The notes below the pieces were generated by a model. It was not told the DNA's origin. It saw only the letters and a list, made by a program, of their open reading frames with translations, and did no database searches. From positions 2,692,406-2,756,405 of the forward strand of contig CM055103.1 of the NCBI GenBank assembly GCA_029204225.1: DNA of 64,000 bases, in the 5' to 3' direction. Of this stretch, positions 1-11,010 are shown one piece after another; position 1 is the stretch's first letter; each line of letters starts with the position of its first letter. The DNA comes from Diphasiastrum complanatum (Eukaryota > Streptophyta > Lycopodiopsida > Lycopodiales > Lycopodiaceae). The translations under genes and the position numbers were made by a program.

Positions 1-2
1 AG

Positions 3-296
3 AAACCGGAAATCGAGCCAGAAATCCAAGTTTCATTTGATGTTGAAATCACTGAAGAAGAAATCTCAAATGAAAATTTGAACGTAGAAAGGAAATCGCT
101 GATGAAAATGCCACATTTTGATGAAGAATGGCCATAGGAAGAAAGTGATGTTGAAAATGATCATAGCTCTTATACTCATAGGCAGAGAAATTTACAATTG
201 CACTTAGAATTAGATTCAGATGAGTGTATGGACTTTGATAATGATGAGAATGAGGCACTATTTGACGAGCAATGTAATGAGAATATTGACTTATAA
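3..296 (+). pseudogene. acidic reading-frame fragment at window edge
   Basis: One frame runs from the window edge to a TAA at 294-296 and is interrupted only by a TAG at 135-137. It is rich in Glu, Asp and Asn (ending with residues such as DSDECMDFDNDENEALFDEQ), which is unusual for random AT-rich sequence. No domain is recognised. It may be the tail of a truncated host or transposon frame that lies mostly outside the window. The in-frame stop argues that it is not active. Confidence 0.3.
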
Positions 297-2629
297 TATT
301 GACTCACAATTCAAATGTTATTACAAAGACTGCTTGCACCAGCATCACAAAGATTGTATGCACACTATTGGCATGACCTCAAGTTTCAACTTTGAGTATT
401 CAAGTATGTACTATGGACCTAAGTTGTGCCCCCTTCTGGAACGTTGCACTCCAATCGCGTTCTAGAATGTTGTGTTCCAGAACATATCTGGATTCCATAA
501 AGTTTTGTTCCATAACGTAAGGGTCATGCATTTTGAAACGCTATTGGATTTAGGAACCCAGTTAGTTGGATTGTGTTCAAAGTTTAGTGAATGTTAGTTG
601 ATGGGTTGTGGACTCGAGCAAACCCATAAAGTTGTTTTCTAGACCAATAGGAGGAATAGCACATAAAATACTTTTCCTAACATTTTTTCTGTGCAAAACG
701 TACAAAAAATGGAGTGGATCTCCACTCTTTTTGTGTGGCATATGACACATAATTTGGTGTTATGATTTGCTTATAATTTGCAATTCTTTCTTATACACAT
801 AAGAAGTGAATTGTTTTTTTTTTTAATTTGTAGATAGTGATCCCTACAAGGAAGGATTATGGACCCACTTTGTGGAGGTAGGGAAATCATGAAGGGAACA
901 TTTAGACATAAGAAGGGCATTAAGTAGCCATCAAAAGTCAAAACACATGTAGATATGAAGACACCATCAAAAAGTTGTTGTAGTTGACTTCCTCAACCTA
1001 GAGCTAGAAAATGAAGTTCATTTCAAAGGGAAGGAGCATGCTAGAAACTCTGACTATAGCATACAACTTTGAGGTTGATAACAAGCCCGAATCAAGGGTC
1101 ACAAGCTTGTTGAGGTGCTTCATGTCTAGGAGGAGAAGGCATACATTGCCATCTGCTTGATATTATAAGTTCTAGCCATTTCTCAATTCTAATGCTTTTA
1201 GAAGTCTTAACCAATCTGTAGAAACTATTGATCTTTATTTACACATCGATCATGTGAGTTCTTGGGTACTATGCCAGAACATATTGAAAGTACATATTGG
1301 GACTTTTGGTTCTTCCCTTATTTTGAGAGCTCAGATCTGATATATTTGGAACTATTTTGCTTCGAATTTGGTAGTATTTTATGTGTGCATGAATCCCATT
1401 TTGATACTTTTGGCACTATTTTTTTCAACACTATTGAGTTGAACATGTGTGTTTATTAGCACAATTTGTGTGTCTTTTACTCCCATGTTTGGGATATACG
1501 GAAATTCAAGGGAAAGTATTAATTCAGCAATGTTAGTTTGTGTGCAAGTTTGAGAAAGAGAAAGAGAAAGAGTTTTTGGTGGAGTTAAAGGTAGTCCACA
1601 TTCCCAATTCTAGGAAGGGGTGTAGCCCTTGTTTTTTTCCTGTTGAAGGCATGGTATCATAAATGGTTCTTTGTTGGACTTGAAACATCCACAAGGAAGG
1701 CCATGCTGATGGGAGGGAACATTTTGGTGACATTTTGAAATAGGATACAACCATATAGTTCGGGAATTTTGACTAACACTCTTCATGCTTTCTTTCTCTC
1801 TCTTTTATTCTTGGTGGGTTCTTGGTACTTTTGGTTCTCCTGGAGTACCAAAGTTTTGTGGGTTCTTGGTACTTTTTTGTTCGTGGTACTCCAAGATTTT
1901 TTTGTTCTTGGTTCTAGTCTTTTTTGTGTTTGAGGTACTTATTTGTTCTACTGAAGTACTGAAATTGGTACTATTGGTTGTTGTCTTAGTCAATCTCGAT
2001 AGAGACTTACCAAAATTGAGCTGAAACCTAAAATCTGACACTACTGAGTGAAAGCTAAAATCTGTCATTTTCCTTCTCTGACTCATAGATGGTCTTAAAC
2101 TATAAAGTAACTCTCGTAGACTCGTCTATGAGCTTGTCTCGGAAAGATCTAGCTACAAGAGGTCTGGTGAAGGTTACTGAGCAGTTTTGAATTTTTGTTT
2201 GATTTTACAAGGGTTTTTTGAGTTTTTATGGTTTTTTCACTATTTTTTGAAATCTGTTGAAAGTAGCTCTCGCAAGCTTTCATGCAGGTCTGGGACAGTG
2301 TCCTCAGGCTGCTGCCAGTCATGCAAGGGTTCTCATCCACTGGATAGGGAGAAATAGAAAACTAAATGGTTTTTGGCTCACTTTTTCCCTCCAAAAATGT
2401 AGATTTGTGGGTTTTTTGAGGTTTTTTTTTATGGGTATGATGATATGTTAAGCTCTTAGAGGCTGTTTCAGGTCTCCACTACCTCCAAACACCTCCTCTA
2501 GTAGCTTCCAATAGATCAATCACACAAAAACAAGCAAAAACAAGTCTATAATACTCCAAGACCACCTAAAACCTACTAAAATAGACAAAAATAACTAAAA
2601 TGACAACTAGACTAGTTAGTAATGGCCTA
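297..2629. other. no recognisable gene or element
   Basis: Only short frames occur and none shows a recognisable domain. Around 425-530 there are several TTCTGGAAC/GTTCCAGAAC-like palindromic words. They recall the subterminal words of the hAT-like element at 52.9 kb, but no boundaries or target duplication could be found. Confidence 0.5.
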
Positions 2630-2646
2630 CCCCGACAACGACGCCA
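2630..2646 (-). other. primer-binding-site-like sequence, tRNA-Asp type
   Basis: The plus strand reads ccccgacaacgacgcca, which matches the 3' end of plant tRNA-Asp with two G-to-A differences. On the minus strand this is the classic primer site of many Athila/Tat-type and other plant LTR elements. An element on the minus strand would have its 5' LTR to the right. No gag or pol follows to the left, so the element would be a remnant. Confidence 0.45.
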
Positions 2647-2654
2647 TTTTAGGG

Positions 2655-2817
2655 TGTAGGAATAGGTGGTGAGCAGCCCTCCCTATGTCAAAGAGGGTTA
2701 GAACCACAAGGATAGGACTTCTAACTATGATTAGTTGCTTTCTAACACAACCTAACACTAACCCACTCTAACTCTACCACAAACTAACATTAACCACACA
2801 CACACACACAAGCCAAA

Positions 2818-2873
<56 letters not shown>

Positions 2874-3441
2874 AAGATGAGGGAGGTTAGCTCATGTGCT
2901 CAAACTACATTCTATTGGAAAAGCCATTGAAGAATCATAAACAAAGAACAATGCAAAATGAGAAACAACTAGAAAGCATAAACAAAGAGCAATAGAAATG
3001 AAAGCATTAGCACACGAGGATGCTTGATTACTCAAAATGGTAGAGTCTCCTCCTCTCTATTAGCATGTGAAATGGGTTACAAGAGGTGCCTTTTATCTTT
3101 GGAGAGGCGCTTGCCCATTGGTTTCTATTAGCTACTTCAAGAAGGTAGAATTGAAATCCTAGCCCTTCAAAAGAAACACGTTCTAATCTATGGTGCACAA
3201 AGAAGCACACCCCACCTACCACCATTTTGACTTTGACTACTTAACAAAACTTAGTTAACTTAAACTTTGGGCCCTTTTAACATTATTTTAATTACATGGC
3301 CCAAAGTCTAGTTTTATTTAAAGTACATTATTTTACAAGTGCTCATTGGGCTATGGGCTTACGCTCGCATGATGCCACGACCCTTGCAACTTATTTTCTA
3401 CTTCCGGCTATTTTATTTATGTACAAGGAATACCCACAACA
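2655..3441 (-). repeat. possible LTR remnant next to the tRNA-Asp-like site
   Basis: The interval begins TGTAGG and ends CAACA, giving TG...CA termini about 8 bp from the primer-like site. It carries an (AC)n(GA)n microsatellite. No second copy exists in the window and no target duplication was found, so the right boundary is a guess. Confidence 0.25.
2794..2870. repeat. (AC)n followed by (GA)n microsatellite
   Basis: An (AC)8 run is followed, after a 10-bp interruption, by about 50 bp of pure GA dinucleotide. Confidence 0.95.
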
Positions 3442-4360
3442 ATCCTATCTTAAAGTGTAGGACAACTAGTTGAATCATTCTAAATGTTTGGTAAACATAT
3501 GTAGAAGTAGAGAATCTCTTGGAGGAAAACTAGATGGTATGGGACATCAATAATTCTAAAGGGAAACTTATTGTGTGAGAGTGATATGAAGATCAAGGGG
3601 GTAGCAATTCCTATAATGGTAGATCTAGCGATGGAATCCATTGGTCATATATTTATAGGATATCTGGTAAATTATGAGATATTGAACAAGATCCCGAGTG
3701 ATATCTCGCTATTTACAAAATTTGAAAGTTCTCAAGTCTAATTCTCACTTATTTGGCCCTTACTTTTTAGAAATTTCTTGAATAAGAGATGGCTAGATTA
3801 AATTCATATGATTTCTTCTAGTGATGGACTATGCTCTAAAGGACTAATTATTGTTATATGAAGATGCCACATCCATATGAATATGAATAAAAGTTGGATT
3901 TTGATTGAAATCTCTAGGTAGTTTTAAGTATGTGAAGGAGTGATTGCATTCCTAGAATTTAGACTTCCTTAATAGTGTGAACCTATAAGTAGCAATCAAA
4001 TGAACTAGTAGCTAGAACTGTCAACCAAAAATGTGATGGGTGAATTTTTATAACTACTCATAGCCCAAAGTCACTTCTATAGATAAGAAAAAGCTACTAT
4101 TGATTATTCTCTTATGCATACAACTGCTAGATACCGTGCACATGTCGCTTTGTGAATGCTTAGGTTCTCTCAAGGTTATTGATTACGAAACCAGCCTTGA
4201 ATTGGTATTAATTTGAGGTGTAACTAATATCGCAAATATTAGAGGGCCGGTTGACCACATCAAGGATTACTCTAGGTCCTCTAGATTAGACATGGACATA
4301 ACATAGCATCTCAACTTCAACAAGACACTCATTATCTTAATCTTAATTTTGAGTCATGTT
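3442..4360. other. no recognisable gene
   Basis: AT-rich sequence with stops in all frames. No transposon domain, RNA gene or clear repeat was recognised. Confidence 0.5.
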
Positions 4361-4618
4361 GACAAGTCATCACATTATATGGCAACCAACTTAAGAAGGA
4401 GCATTCAAACATATGATCTTGATTTTGAGTGATTTGAGTCAAGTTTACAGTTCAATAACATATATAGTTGTGTCCATCTTGAAAAATCTTGGTTTTGAGT
4501 CAAGATTATAGCTTGGCACCATCAGTGCCATCCATTTCGAGAATCTCCATAGAATCTTGACTCAAGACTCTACAATTTGGCACCATCCAAGAATTTTTCT
4601 TCAAAGAGCTTGATCGTG
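4361..4618. repeat. degenerate repeats with TTGAGTCAAG words, left of copia insertion
   Basis: Loosely repeated units contain words such as TTGAGTCAAG, AATCTTGACTCAAG and GCACCATCCA. The same words continue right of the copia element (10856-11010), so the element interrupted this array. The AGTCA target duplication is itself the core of the repeated word. Confidence 0.5.
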
Positions 4619-4623
4619 AGTCA

Positions 4624-5486
4624 TGATAAATTTTACAGTTTTTAGGACAATAATGATTGTACTTTACAATCATAGAGAGTTATTGGTTGCTTAATCAATG
4701 AATCTATCAAGTTCTACACATTAGATCTTGATCTAGATTCACTACACTTGGATTTAAGCAAGAGCAATGGATCAACACATCATTTTTTTAGTGAGAGCGG
4801 CTTCACACGTGTGGAGTACTATCCACTGTACGGCCTGCACCTGAAACAACAAGTACAATGATACTAGATAGCAATCATGCATAAAAATCACAAGACAAAT
4901 GACTAGAAATCTCACAAAAGTGTAGAGTGCAAAAGTCTCATCAATTTTCTTAGCAAAATGATGATCCTTTTATGGATCAAGTACATCCATGATTCCGGTA
5001 CAGTCCAGCAGGCCTTCACACGTGTGAAGAGTGCCACATCACTCAGATCTATCCATTTTATCCATCCTTGATCCTTATCCAATAATTGACCTTCTAGAAT
5101 ATGACTAAAATGCAAAAAGCTAGTCTCCTAGAATATAGGAATATTCCCTACCAGATAGGATCTAAGAAAAATGGTCAACTCTTATCTTCTAGTACTCTAT
5201 ACACACGTGTGAACATCCACTTGCCATGTGGGAGCATTTACTCATGCACATGCAAGGAAAAGCTAATTTGTATGTGACTAGTCAACTTGACTAAAAACTA
5301 GTCATTTCATGTTCACACTAACTAGAATGATACAAAATCAATTTGGATATATACAAACATGAAAAGTACATCCTTTCACACGTGGGAACAGGCTCCACAC
5401 GTGTGAAATCATATCATCAACATATTCTAATGTTTGATCAATATTTACATGAACCAATGTCAAGTGAGAAGTGACAATTTTCAACA
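4624..5486 (-). repeat. 3' LTR of the copia element
   Basis: 863 bp, plus-strand ends TGATAAATTT and TTTTCAACA. It contains five CACACGTGKG-type words (near 4804, 5017, 5202, 5377 and 5396), each with a G-box core CACGTG. The copy at 5015-5028 is a perfect 14-bp palindrome. These words are candidate bHLH/bZIP sites in the LTR promoter. That role is inferred. Confidence 0.95.
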
Positions 5487-5499
5487 CTCCTCCTCACTT
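5487..5499 (-). other. polypurine tract of the copia element
   Basis: On the minus strand the purine-rich sequence GTGAGGAGGAG lies directly against the 3' LTR and directly after the pol stop codon. This is the expected position of the plus-strand DNA synthesis primer. Confidence 0.75.
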
Positions 5500-8400
5500 C
5501 TAACTTGGCAAATCTAGTGTACATCTATCTACAATTCCAAGAGCATATCTTAACTTAAAAAATGGATCTTTGGACAATGGTTTGGTTAAGATATCAGCTA
5601 TGCATTCGGATGATGGTACATGATGTAGTTGCACTTCCTTGGATTGTACCTTCTCCCTCACAAAGTGGTGAGCTATCTCAATATGCTTTGTTCTAGCATG
5701 GAAGATAGGATTTGAAGCAATTTTTTGAGAAGCTTGATTGTCACAAAATATGTAAGGGATCTCCTCGGCCTCTAGCACATGTAGTTCCATCAAGAGTCTT
5801 CTTAGCCATAGGAGCTCTTTGGTTGTTGAAGTCAATGCCTTGTACTCGGCCTCACAAGAAGATAGTGAGATTGTATCTTGCTTTTTGGAAAGCCAAGATA
5901 TCACTCCTCCACAAAGAAATGTTGCAAATGCACTAATGGACTTCCTATCCATCTTGTCACCTGCAAAATCTGAATCCGAGTAGGCTCTCAAGTGCAAGTT
6001 AGATCCTTCATAAAGTATGCCAAAAAATCTAGAACTAGAAACATATCTAAGTACTCTTTTGGCACTTTTCCAATGATGAACTGAAGGAGCTTGCATACTT
6101 TGACTCAACTTGCTTACACAAAAACTTAAGTCAGGTCTAGTGATAGTTAAATAGATTAGAGAGCCTATAAGCTTCCTAAAAAGAGTGATGTCCTCAAAGG
6201 ATGCTTCATCACCTTCATTAGTTGCTTTCACAACATGCTCCATAGGGGTGTCAATCCCCTTACAATCTTTCATACCAAATCTTTCAAGAATGAAAGCAGC
6301 ATACTTAGATTGACTTATGAAAGTACAATTGCTACTTCTAGACACTTCTATCCCAAGTATAAACTTTAGGAAGTCTAGATCTACCATCTTGAACTCACTA
6401 GATAAGTCAACTTTTACTTTGCCTATGCCATCATCATCATTTCCTGTCATAATGATGTCATCAACATAAAGAACCAAAATGATGATCTTTCCTTCATTAC
6501 ATTTGAAATATAAAGAAGGTTCATAAGCACTTAGTACAAAGCCAAGGGAATAGAGAAAATCATGCAACCTAGAGTACCCAGCTCTAGGTGCTTGCTTCAA
6601 GCCATATAGGCTCTTCCTTAAGTAGCACACCTTTTGCTCCTCACCAACCTTGATGAAGCCCTCGGGTTGCATCATGTAGATTTCCTCTTCTAAGAAGCCA
6701 CTCAAGAAGGCATTTGTCACATCCATTTGGTAGAGATCCCATTTGAACAAAGTAGCAATGCAAATGATTAATCTAATAGTTACAGGCTTAGCTACAGGTG
6801 CAAATGTTTCTTCATAATCCAATCCTTTTATTTGAAGAAATCCCTTAGCAACAAGCCTAGCTTTGTATTTACTAATGGATCCATCTTGATTGTACTTAAT
6901 TCTATAAATCCACTTACATGCAAGTGGTTTCTTTCCTCTTGGAAGATTTACAAGATTCCAAGTATGATTCTCTTCTAATGCATCATACTCTACTTGCATT
7001 GCATCTCTCCAAACTTTAGATTTACATGCTTCTTCAAAAGATGATGGTTCTTCAATCAATGTAGCTAAAAAAGAGTAAGAGGTAGAAGATGTAGAGCCTT
7101 CCTTTTGCTTTCCCTTGTCCACATAGGTAAGCCTTGAGGGCTCGGCCTTGCTCCTTGATGATCTTCTTGGCCCCTTTTGACTCGGATCCAAATCTCCATC
7201 CTCGGGTTTGTCATGATCCTCCTCGGGTTTGTCAAGATCCTCCTCGGATTTGTCAAGATCTTCAATGCACAATGGGTTAGATCCATTTGACAAGCTCTTA
7301 GCAAATTGTGACTCATCAAAAAGTACATCCTTGCTTACCTTTACTTTCTTGGATGTAGGATCATATATCCTATATCCCTTGCTATTTTCTCCATAGCCAA
7401 CAAAGATTCCTTTGAAGGAGGTAGCATCTTCTTTTCTTCTAGTCTCCAACGGAATGTGTACATAACAAGTACATCCAAAGATCTTAAAATCTTTTACATT
7501 GGGTTTCTTATCAAACAAGGCTTGATAAGGTGAGATCCCATCTATAGCACTACTAGGAAGTCTATTACACAAATAATTAGCACATGTTATGGCTTCTCCC
7601 CAAAATGAGATGGGAAGTGATGCATCAAGCCTCAAGGACTTTGCACACTCACATAGACTCCTATTTTTCCTCTCGGCCACCCCATTTTGTTGAGGGGTGT
7701 AGGAACAAGTGTATTGTAACTTAATACCATTGATCTCACAAAAGTCTTTCATTTTATTGGAGGTGTACTCTCCTCCATTATCACATCTTAGTGATTTGAT
7801 AGAAGTACTAAGTTGTTTCTCTACTAGAGACTTGAACTTAATGACAGCTTCATAAACAAGACTTTTCTTTGATAGTAACTCAATCCATGTGAATCTAGTA
7901 CAATCATCTATAAAAGTTACATACATCAAGGCACCTCCATTACTTGCATGTGAAAAACTATGTACATCAGAATGTATGAGATCCAAGGGAGAAAGAGATC
8001 TTGATGAAGATTTCTTGTAAGAAGATTTGTGTGACTTTGCAAGGCCACATGCCTCACACATTTTTCCACACTTCTTGAAAGTTCTTGGTAGGCCGAGAGC
8101 TAGTTCCTTGCTTGCCATTGACTCCATAGATTGAAGATTAGGATGGCCTAATCTCTTATGCCAAAGCTCCACTTGAGTTAGCTCCTCCCTAGCCAAGTTC
8201 ACACTTTCACTTGCAACATTAGCATCCAACTTGAAAAGTCTACCTTGCTTAATGCCACTAGCTATGCACTTATCATTTTTCAAGATGGAACAAACTCCAT
8301 TCTTGAAATGTACATCTAGTCCATTGTCCATTAATTGTCCTACACTAAGTAAGTTTCTTGAAATGGTAGGAACATACAAAACATTATCTAGATCTATCCT

Positions 8401-9138
8401 TTTAGATGTGCCTAAACAAAGAGGTATAGATCCTATGCCATCTATCTTGCATGCTTGATCACTAGCAGCGTATATTGACTTCTTAGAGTCATTACAAGAT
8501 AGAAGAGTAGAAAAATAATGCTTGTTAAAGGACATGTGGGAACTAGCCCCACTATCTATCCACCATGTGTCTTGACTTGAAGTTGGTGTAGATGCAACCA
8601 TTAAGGATGTATTGAATCCATCCTCATATTCCTCCTCTTGAGCAATGTTCCCTTGATCTCCTTTGGCTTGTTGATTCTTCTTCAAGTAGCATTCTGAGGC
8701 AAAGTGTCCTTTCTTTCCACAAAAGAAACACTTTAGTTTTGCCTTGTTCTTCACTTTGCCTTTGGAGGTAGATCCTTCATTCTTCATCTCGGCCTCCTTG
8801 CCTTGATTTTTCTTGAATGGATTTTGCTTTTTCTTGCCTTTAGATGTAAAGTTCGCTTTCTCCTCTCCTCCATTAAGTGACATGCTATCCATTCTTGTCT
8901 TGAGGTGTAGAAGCCTACTCTCCTCGGCCACAAGAACATTGTGCAACTTTTCAATGGATGGAAGAGAGTCCTGAATGGCAAATGATTGGACTAAGTTGGT
9001 AAACTCATCACTTAGACCATTCAAAATGATTTGTACTAGTTCTTGATCTTGGATCTTCTCTCCTATTGCACTTAACTCCTTGTTAAGAGATTTGATCCTA
9101 AGAACATACTCTTGTCCACTCTCTCCACTTCCTTTCAT
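5500..9138 (-). CDS. copia gag(C-terminal)-pol polyprotein, 1212 residues
   Basis: One uninterrupted frame encodes the nucleocapsid end of gag and all copia pol domains, acting in virus-like particles to copy and integrate the element. In order: zinc knuckle (CFFCGKKGHFASEC, about residues 137-150), aspartic protease (WWIDSGASSHM, about 192), GAG-pre-integrase (LWHKRLGHP, about 330), integrase core with DDE residues (HSDVHSF; CDNGGEYTS), reverse transcriptase (ACKWIYRIKYNQDG; YVDDIIMTG) and RNase H (SDSDFAGD; SLSSCEAEYKAL). A short acidic repeat built on EEDLDKP lies between integrase and reverse transcriptase. The first Met here is internal: the true gag start is upstream at 9392, but one base shift and a gag deletion separate it. 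The stop abuts the polypurine tract. Pol looks functional by length and motifs. Confidence 0.95.
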   Translation of the reverse strand: MKGSGESGQEYVLRIKSLNKELSAIGEKIQDQELVQIILNGLSDEFTNLVQSFAIQDSLPSIEKLHNVLVAEESRLLHLKTRMDSMSLNGGEEKANFTSKGKKKQNPFKKNQGKEAEMKNEGSTSKGKVKNKAKLKCFFCGKKGHFASECYLKKNQQAKGDQGNIAQEEEYEDGFNTSLMVASTPTSSQDTWWIDSGASSHMSFNKHYFSTLLSCNDSKKSIYAASDQACKIDGIGSIPLCLGTSKRIDLDNVLYVPTISRNLLSVGQLMDNGLDVHFKNGVCSILKNDKCIASGIKQGRLFKLDANVASESVNLAREELTQVELWHKRLGHPNLQSMESMASKELALGLPRTFKKCGKMCEACGLAKSHKSSYKKSSSRSLSPLDLIHSDVHSFSHASNGGALMYVTFIDDCTRFTWIELLSKKSLVYEAVIKFKSLVEKQLSTSIKSLRCDNGGEYTSNKMKDFCEINGIKLQYTCSYTPQQNGVAERKNRSLCECAKSLRLDASLPISFWGEAITCANYLCNRLPSSAIDGISPYQALFDKKPNVKDFKIFGCTCYVHIPLETRRKEDATSFKGIFVGYGENSKGYRIYDPTSKKVKVSKDVLFDESQFAKSLSNGSNPLCIEDLDKSEEDLDKPEEDHDKPEDGDLDPSQKGPRRSSRSKAEPSRLTYVDKGKQKEGSTSSTSYSFLATLIEEPSSFEEACKSKVWRDAMQVEYDALEENHTWNLVNLPRGKKPLACKWIYRIKYNQDGSISKYKARLVAKGFLQIKGLDYEETFAPVAKPVTIRLIICIATLFKWDLYQMDVTNAFLSGFLEEEIYMMQPEGFIKVGEEQKVCYLRKSLYGLKQAPRAGYSRLHDFLYSLGFVLSAYEPSLYFKCNEGKIIILVLYVDDIIMTGNDDDGIGKVKVDLSSEFKMVDLDFLKFILGIEVSRSSNCTFISQSKYAAFILERFGMKDCKGIDTPMEHVVKATNEGDEASFEDITLFRKLIGSLIYLTITRPDLSFCVSKLSQSMQAPSVHHWKSAKRVLRYVSSSRFFGILYEGSNLHLRAYSDSDFAGDKMDRKSISAFATFLCGGVISWLSKKQDTISLSSCEAEYKALTSTTKELLWLRRLLMELHVLEAEEIPYIFCDNQASQKIASNPIFHARTKHIEIAHHFVREKVQSKEVQLHHVPSSECIADILTKPLSKDPFFKLRYALGIVDRCTLDLPS

Positions 9139-9392
9139 GCTTTCGACAAGAAGACACCTCTTTCAAGAGGTCATTGCATACATTTAACTTTATGCAATGT
9201 AGAGCTAATCTTGCTCTCTTCTTGTATTTGGCTTGTTCTTGGGGAGTTTGAGGCTCTTCCTCTACTCCTTGAACTATGTCATATAGATCATGGATCACTA
9301 GGAGTGATTCCATTCTCAGCTTTCCAAATGGAATAATTTGTGGAAGTGAGTCTCTCACTTGATTCCATCAAATATCCACCCATGGATGACAT
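9139..9392 (-). pseudogene. broken 5' part of copia gag
   Basis: The expected gag start is the ATG at 9392-9390 (MSSMGGYLMESSERLTS...). After the conserved NYSIWK the frame shifts by one base near 9358, then continues as LRMESLLVIHDLYD. After KEVSSC, about 35 residues that are present in the related gag at 28991 (around KEAWESLKSIYKSSNTSR) are missing, and the frame shifts again into the long pol-bearing frame. Gag is therefore disabled by an indel and a deletion of roughly 100 bp, while pol is open. Confidence 0.85.
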
Positions 9393-9975
9393 TTTAGAAT
9401 GAATGCTCTTTTAAAAATCACAAAGATTTTTGAATTTTAAAAGATCTATGAAAAGGCCTAAAGCTTACTAGAATGCCTATAGACTTGTCTCTATCAAACT
9501 AGCACACAAGCTTGAATGATACTCAAAGATCTTACCAAAAATTTCTAGCTTTCACTCTCACAAAAAAATTGCTTTACACTTTTCTTAGAGATTTCACTTC
9601 AACTAAGGATATGAACAAATCAGCCTCTTAAGATCTGATCTTAGACTCTAAAAAGAAATGCTTCAATGATCCAAAACACTATTTGGTCATAGGCATTAGT
9701 TAGAATGAATCTAGATCAATACTATGCTTCAAAAAGCACCAAAAATGAACTAGTATTGCGATTTTCGGACCAACAAACACAAAGTAGCTTGAATTGAAAG
9801 TTGCTGTACGGTTTCACACGTGTGAAAAGTACATACACAGCCTCCAAGTCATTTTTATTCAAATGATTACAAGCTATCACTCTAGAAGAACTCGCCCTCA
9901 CTAGTATTGGCCAAAGAACAAATTTTGCCAATGATCTTTACAAGATTTATGATTCAATGATCACTCTCTTACTTA

Positions 9976-9987
9976 GCTCTGATACCA
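9976..9987 (-). other. primer-binding site, initiator tRNA-Met
   Basis: The minus strand reads TGGTATCAGAGC directly against the end of the 5' LTR. This is complementary to the 3' end of plant initiator tRNA-Met, the usual primer of copia elements. Confidence 0.92.
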
Positions 9988-10850
9988 TGATAAATTTTAC
10001 AGTTTTTAGGACAATAATGATTGTACTTTGCAATCATAGAGAGTTATTGGTTGCTTCATCAATGAATCTATCAAGTTCTACACATTAGATCTTGATCTAG
10101 ATTCATTACACTTGGATTTAAGCAAGAGCAATGGATCAACACATCATTTTTTTAGTGAGAGCGGCTTCACACGTGTGGAGTATCGTCCACTGTACGACCT
10201 GCACCTGAAACAACAAGTACAATGATACTAGATAGCAATCATGCATAAAAATCACAAGACAAATGACTAGAAATCTCACAAAAGTGTAGAGTGCAAAAGT
10301 CTCATCAATTTTCTTAGCAAAATGATGATCCTTTTATGGATCAAGTACATCCATGAGTCCGTTACAGTCCAGCAGGCCTTCACACGTGTGAAGAGTGCCA
10401 CATCACTCAGATCTATCCATTTTATCCATCCTTGATCCTTATCCAATAGTTGACCTTCTAGAATATGACTAAAATGCAAAAAGCTAGTCTCCTAGAATAT
10501 AGGAATATTCCCTACAAAATAGGATCTAAGAAAAATGGTCAACTCTTATCTTCTAGTACTCTATACACATGTGTGAACATCCACTTGCCATGTGGGAGCA
10601 TTTACTCATGCACATGCAAGGAAAAGCTAATTTGTAGGTGACTAATCAACTTGACTAAAAACTAGTCATTTCATGTTCACACTAACTAGAATGATACAAA
10701 ATCAATTTGGATATATACAAACATGAAAAGTACATCCTTTCACACGTGGGAACAGGCTCCACACGTGTGAAATCATATCATCAACATATTCTAATGTTTG
10801 ATCAATATTTACATGAACCAATGTCAAGTGAGAAGTGACAATTTTCAACA
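9988..10850 (-). repeat. 5' LTR of the copia element
   Basis: 863 bp, about 98% identical to the left copy. It keeps the CACACGTGTG-type words except one, where CACGTG has become CATGTG near 10567. A further perfect 16-bp palindrome of this kind, TTTCACACGTGTGAAA, lies in the leader at 9812-9827. Confidence 0.95.
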
Positions 10851-10855
10851 AGTCA

Positions 10856-11010
10856 CATTGTCAACGTTGTGCACTTTGCGACATCCAACTCAAGGTCTTC
10901 TAAAATCTTGAATCAAGTTCTAAATCTGTGGCATCCAACTCAAGATCTCCCAAAATCTTGAGTCAAATCCTTGAGTCAAGTCTTAACTATTCCTAATTCA
11001 AACTTATTCA
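10856..11010. repeat. degenerate repeats continuing right of the copia insertion
   Basis: Words such as CATCCAACTCAAG and AATCTTGAGTCAA recur two to three times, matching the array left of the element. This supports a single interrupted array. Confidence 0.45.

Larger units (their letters stand above)
4624..10850 (-). mobile_element. complete Ty1/copia LTR retrotransposon
   Basis: Two 863-bp direct repeats with TG...CA ends bound the element. It is flanked by a 5-bp target duplication, AGTCA, at 4619-4623 and 10851-10855. On the minus strand the order is 5' LTR, an initiator-Met primer site, a leader of about 580 bp, damaged gag, an intact pol frame, a purine-rich tract and the 3' LTR. The order protease, integrase, reverse transcriptase, RNase H defines copia. 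By eye the LTRs differ at about 15 of 863 positions (about 98% identical), so the insertion is fairly recent. It interrupts a degenerate repeat array. The gag lesions suggest that this copy could move only with gag supplied elsewhere. Confidence 0.97.

Noticed and set aside
425-540. Clustered TTCTGGAAC/GTTCCAGAAC palindromes
   Set aside because: They resemble hAT subterminal words, but no matching second end or target duplication was found.
7065-7328. Overlapping minus-strand frame within copia pol
   Set aside because: Shadow of the EEDLDKP repeat in another frame of the pol gene.
9976-9987. Possible tRNA gene fragment (CTCTGATACCA, also at 40403)
   Set aside because: Only the 3'-end complement is present and each is adjacent to an LTR; these are primer-binding sites, not tRNA genes.
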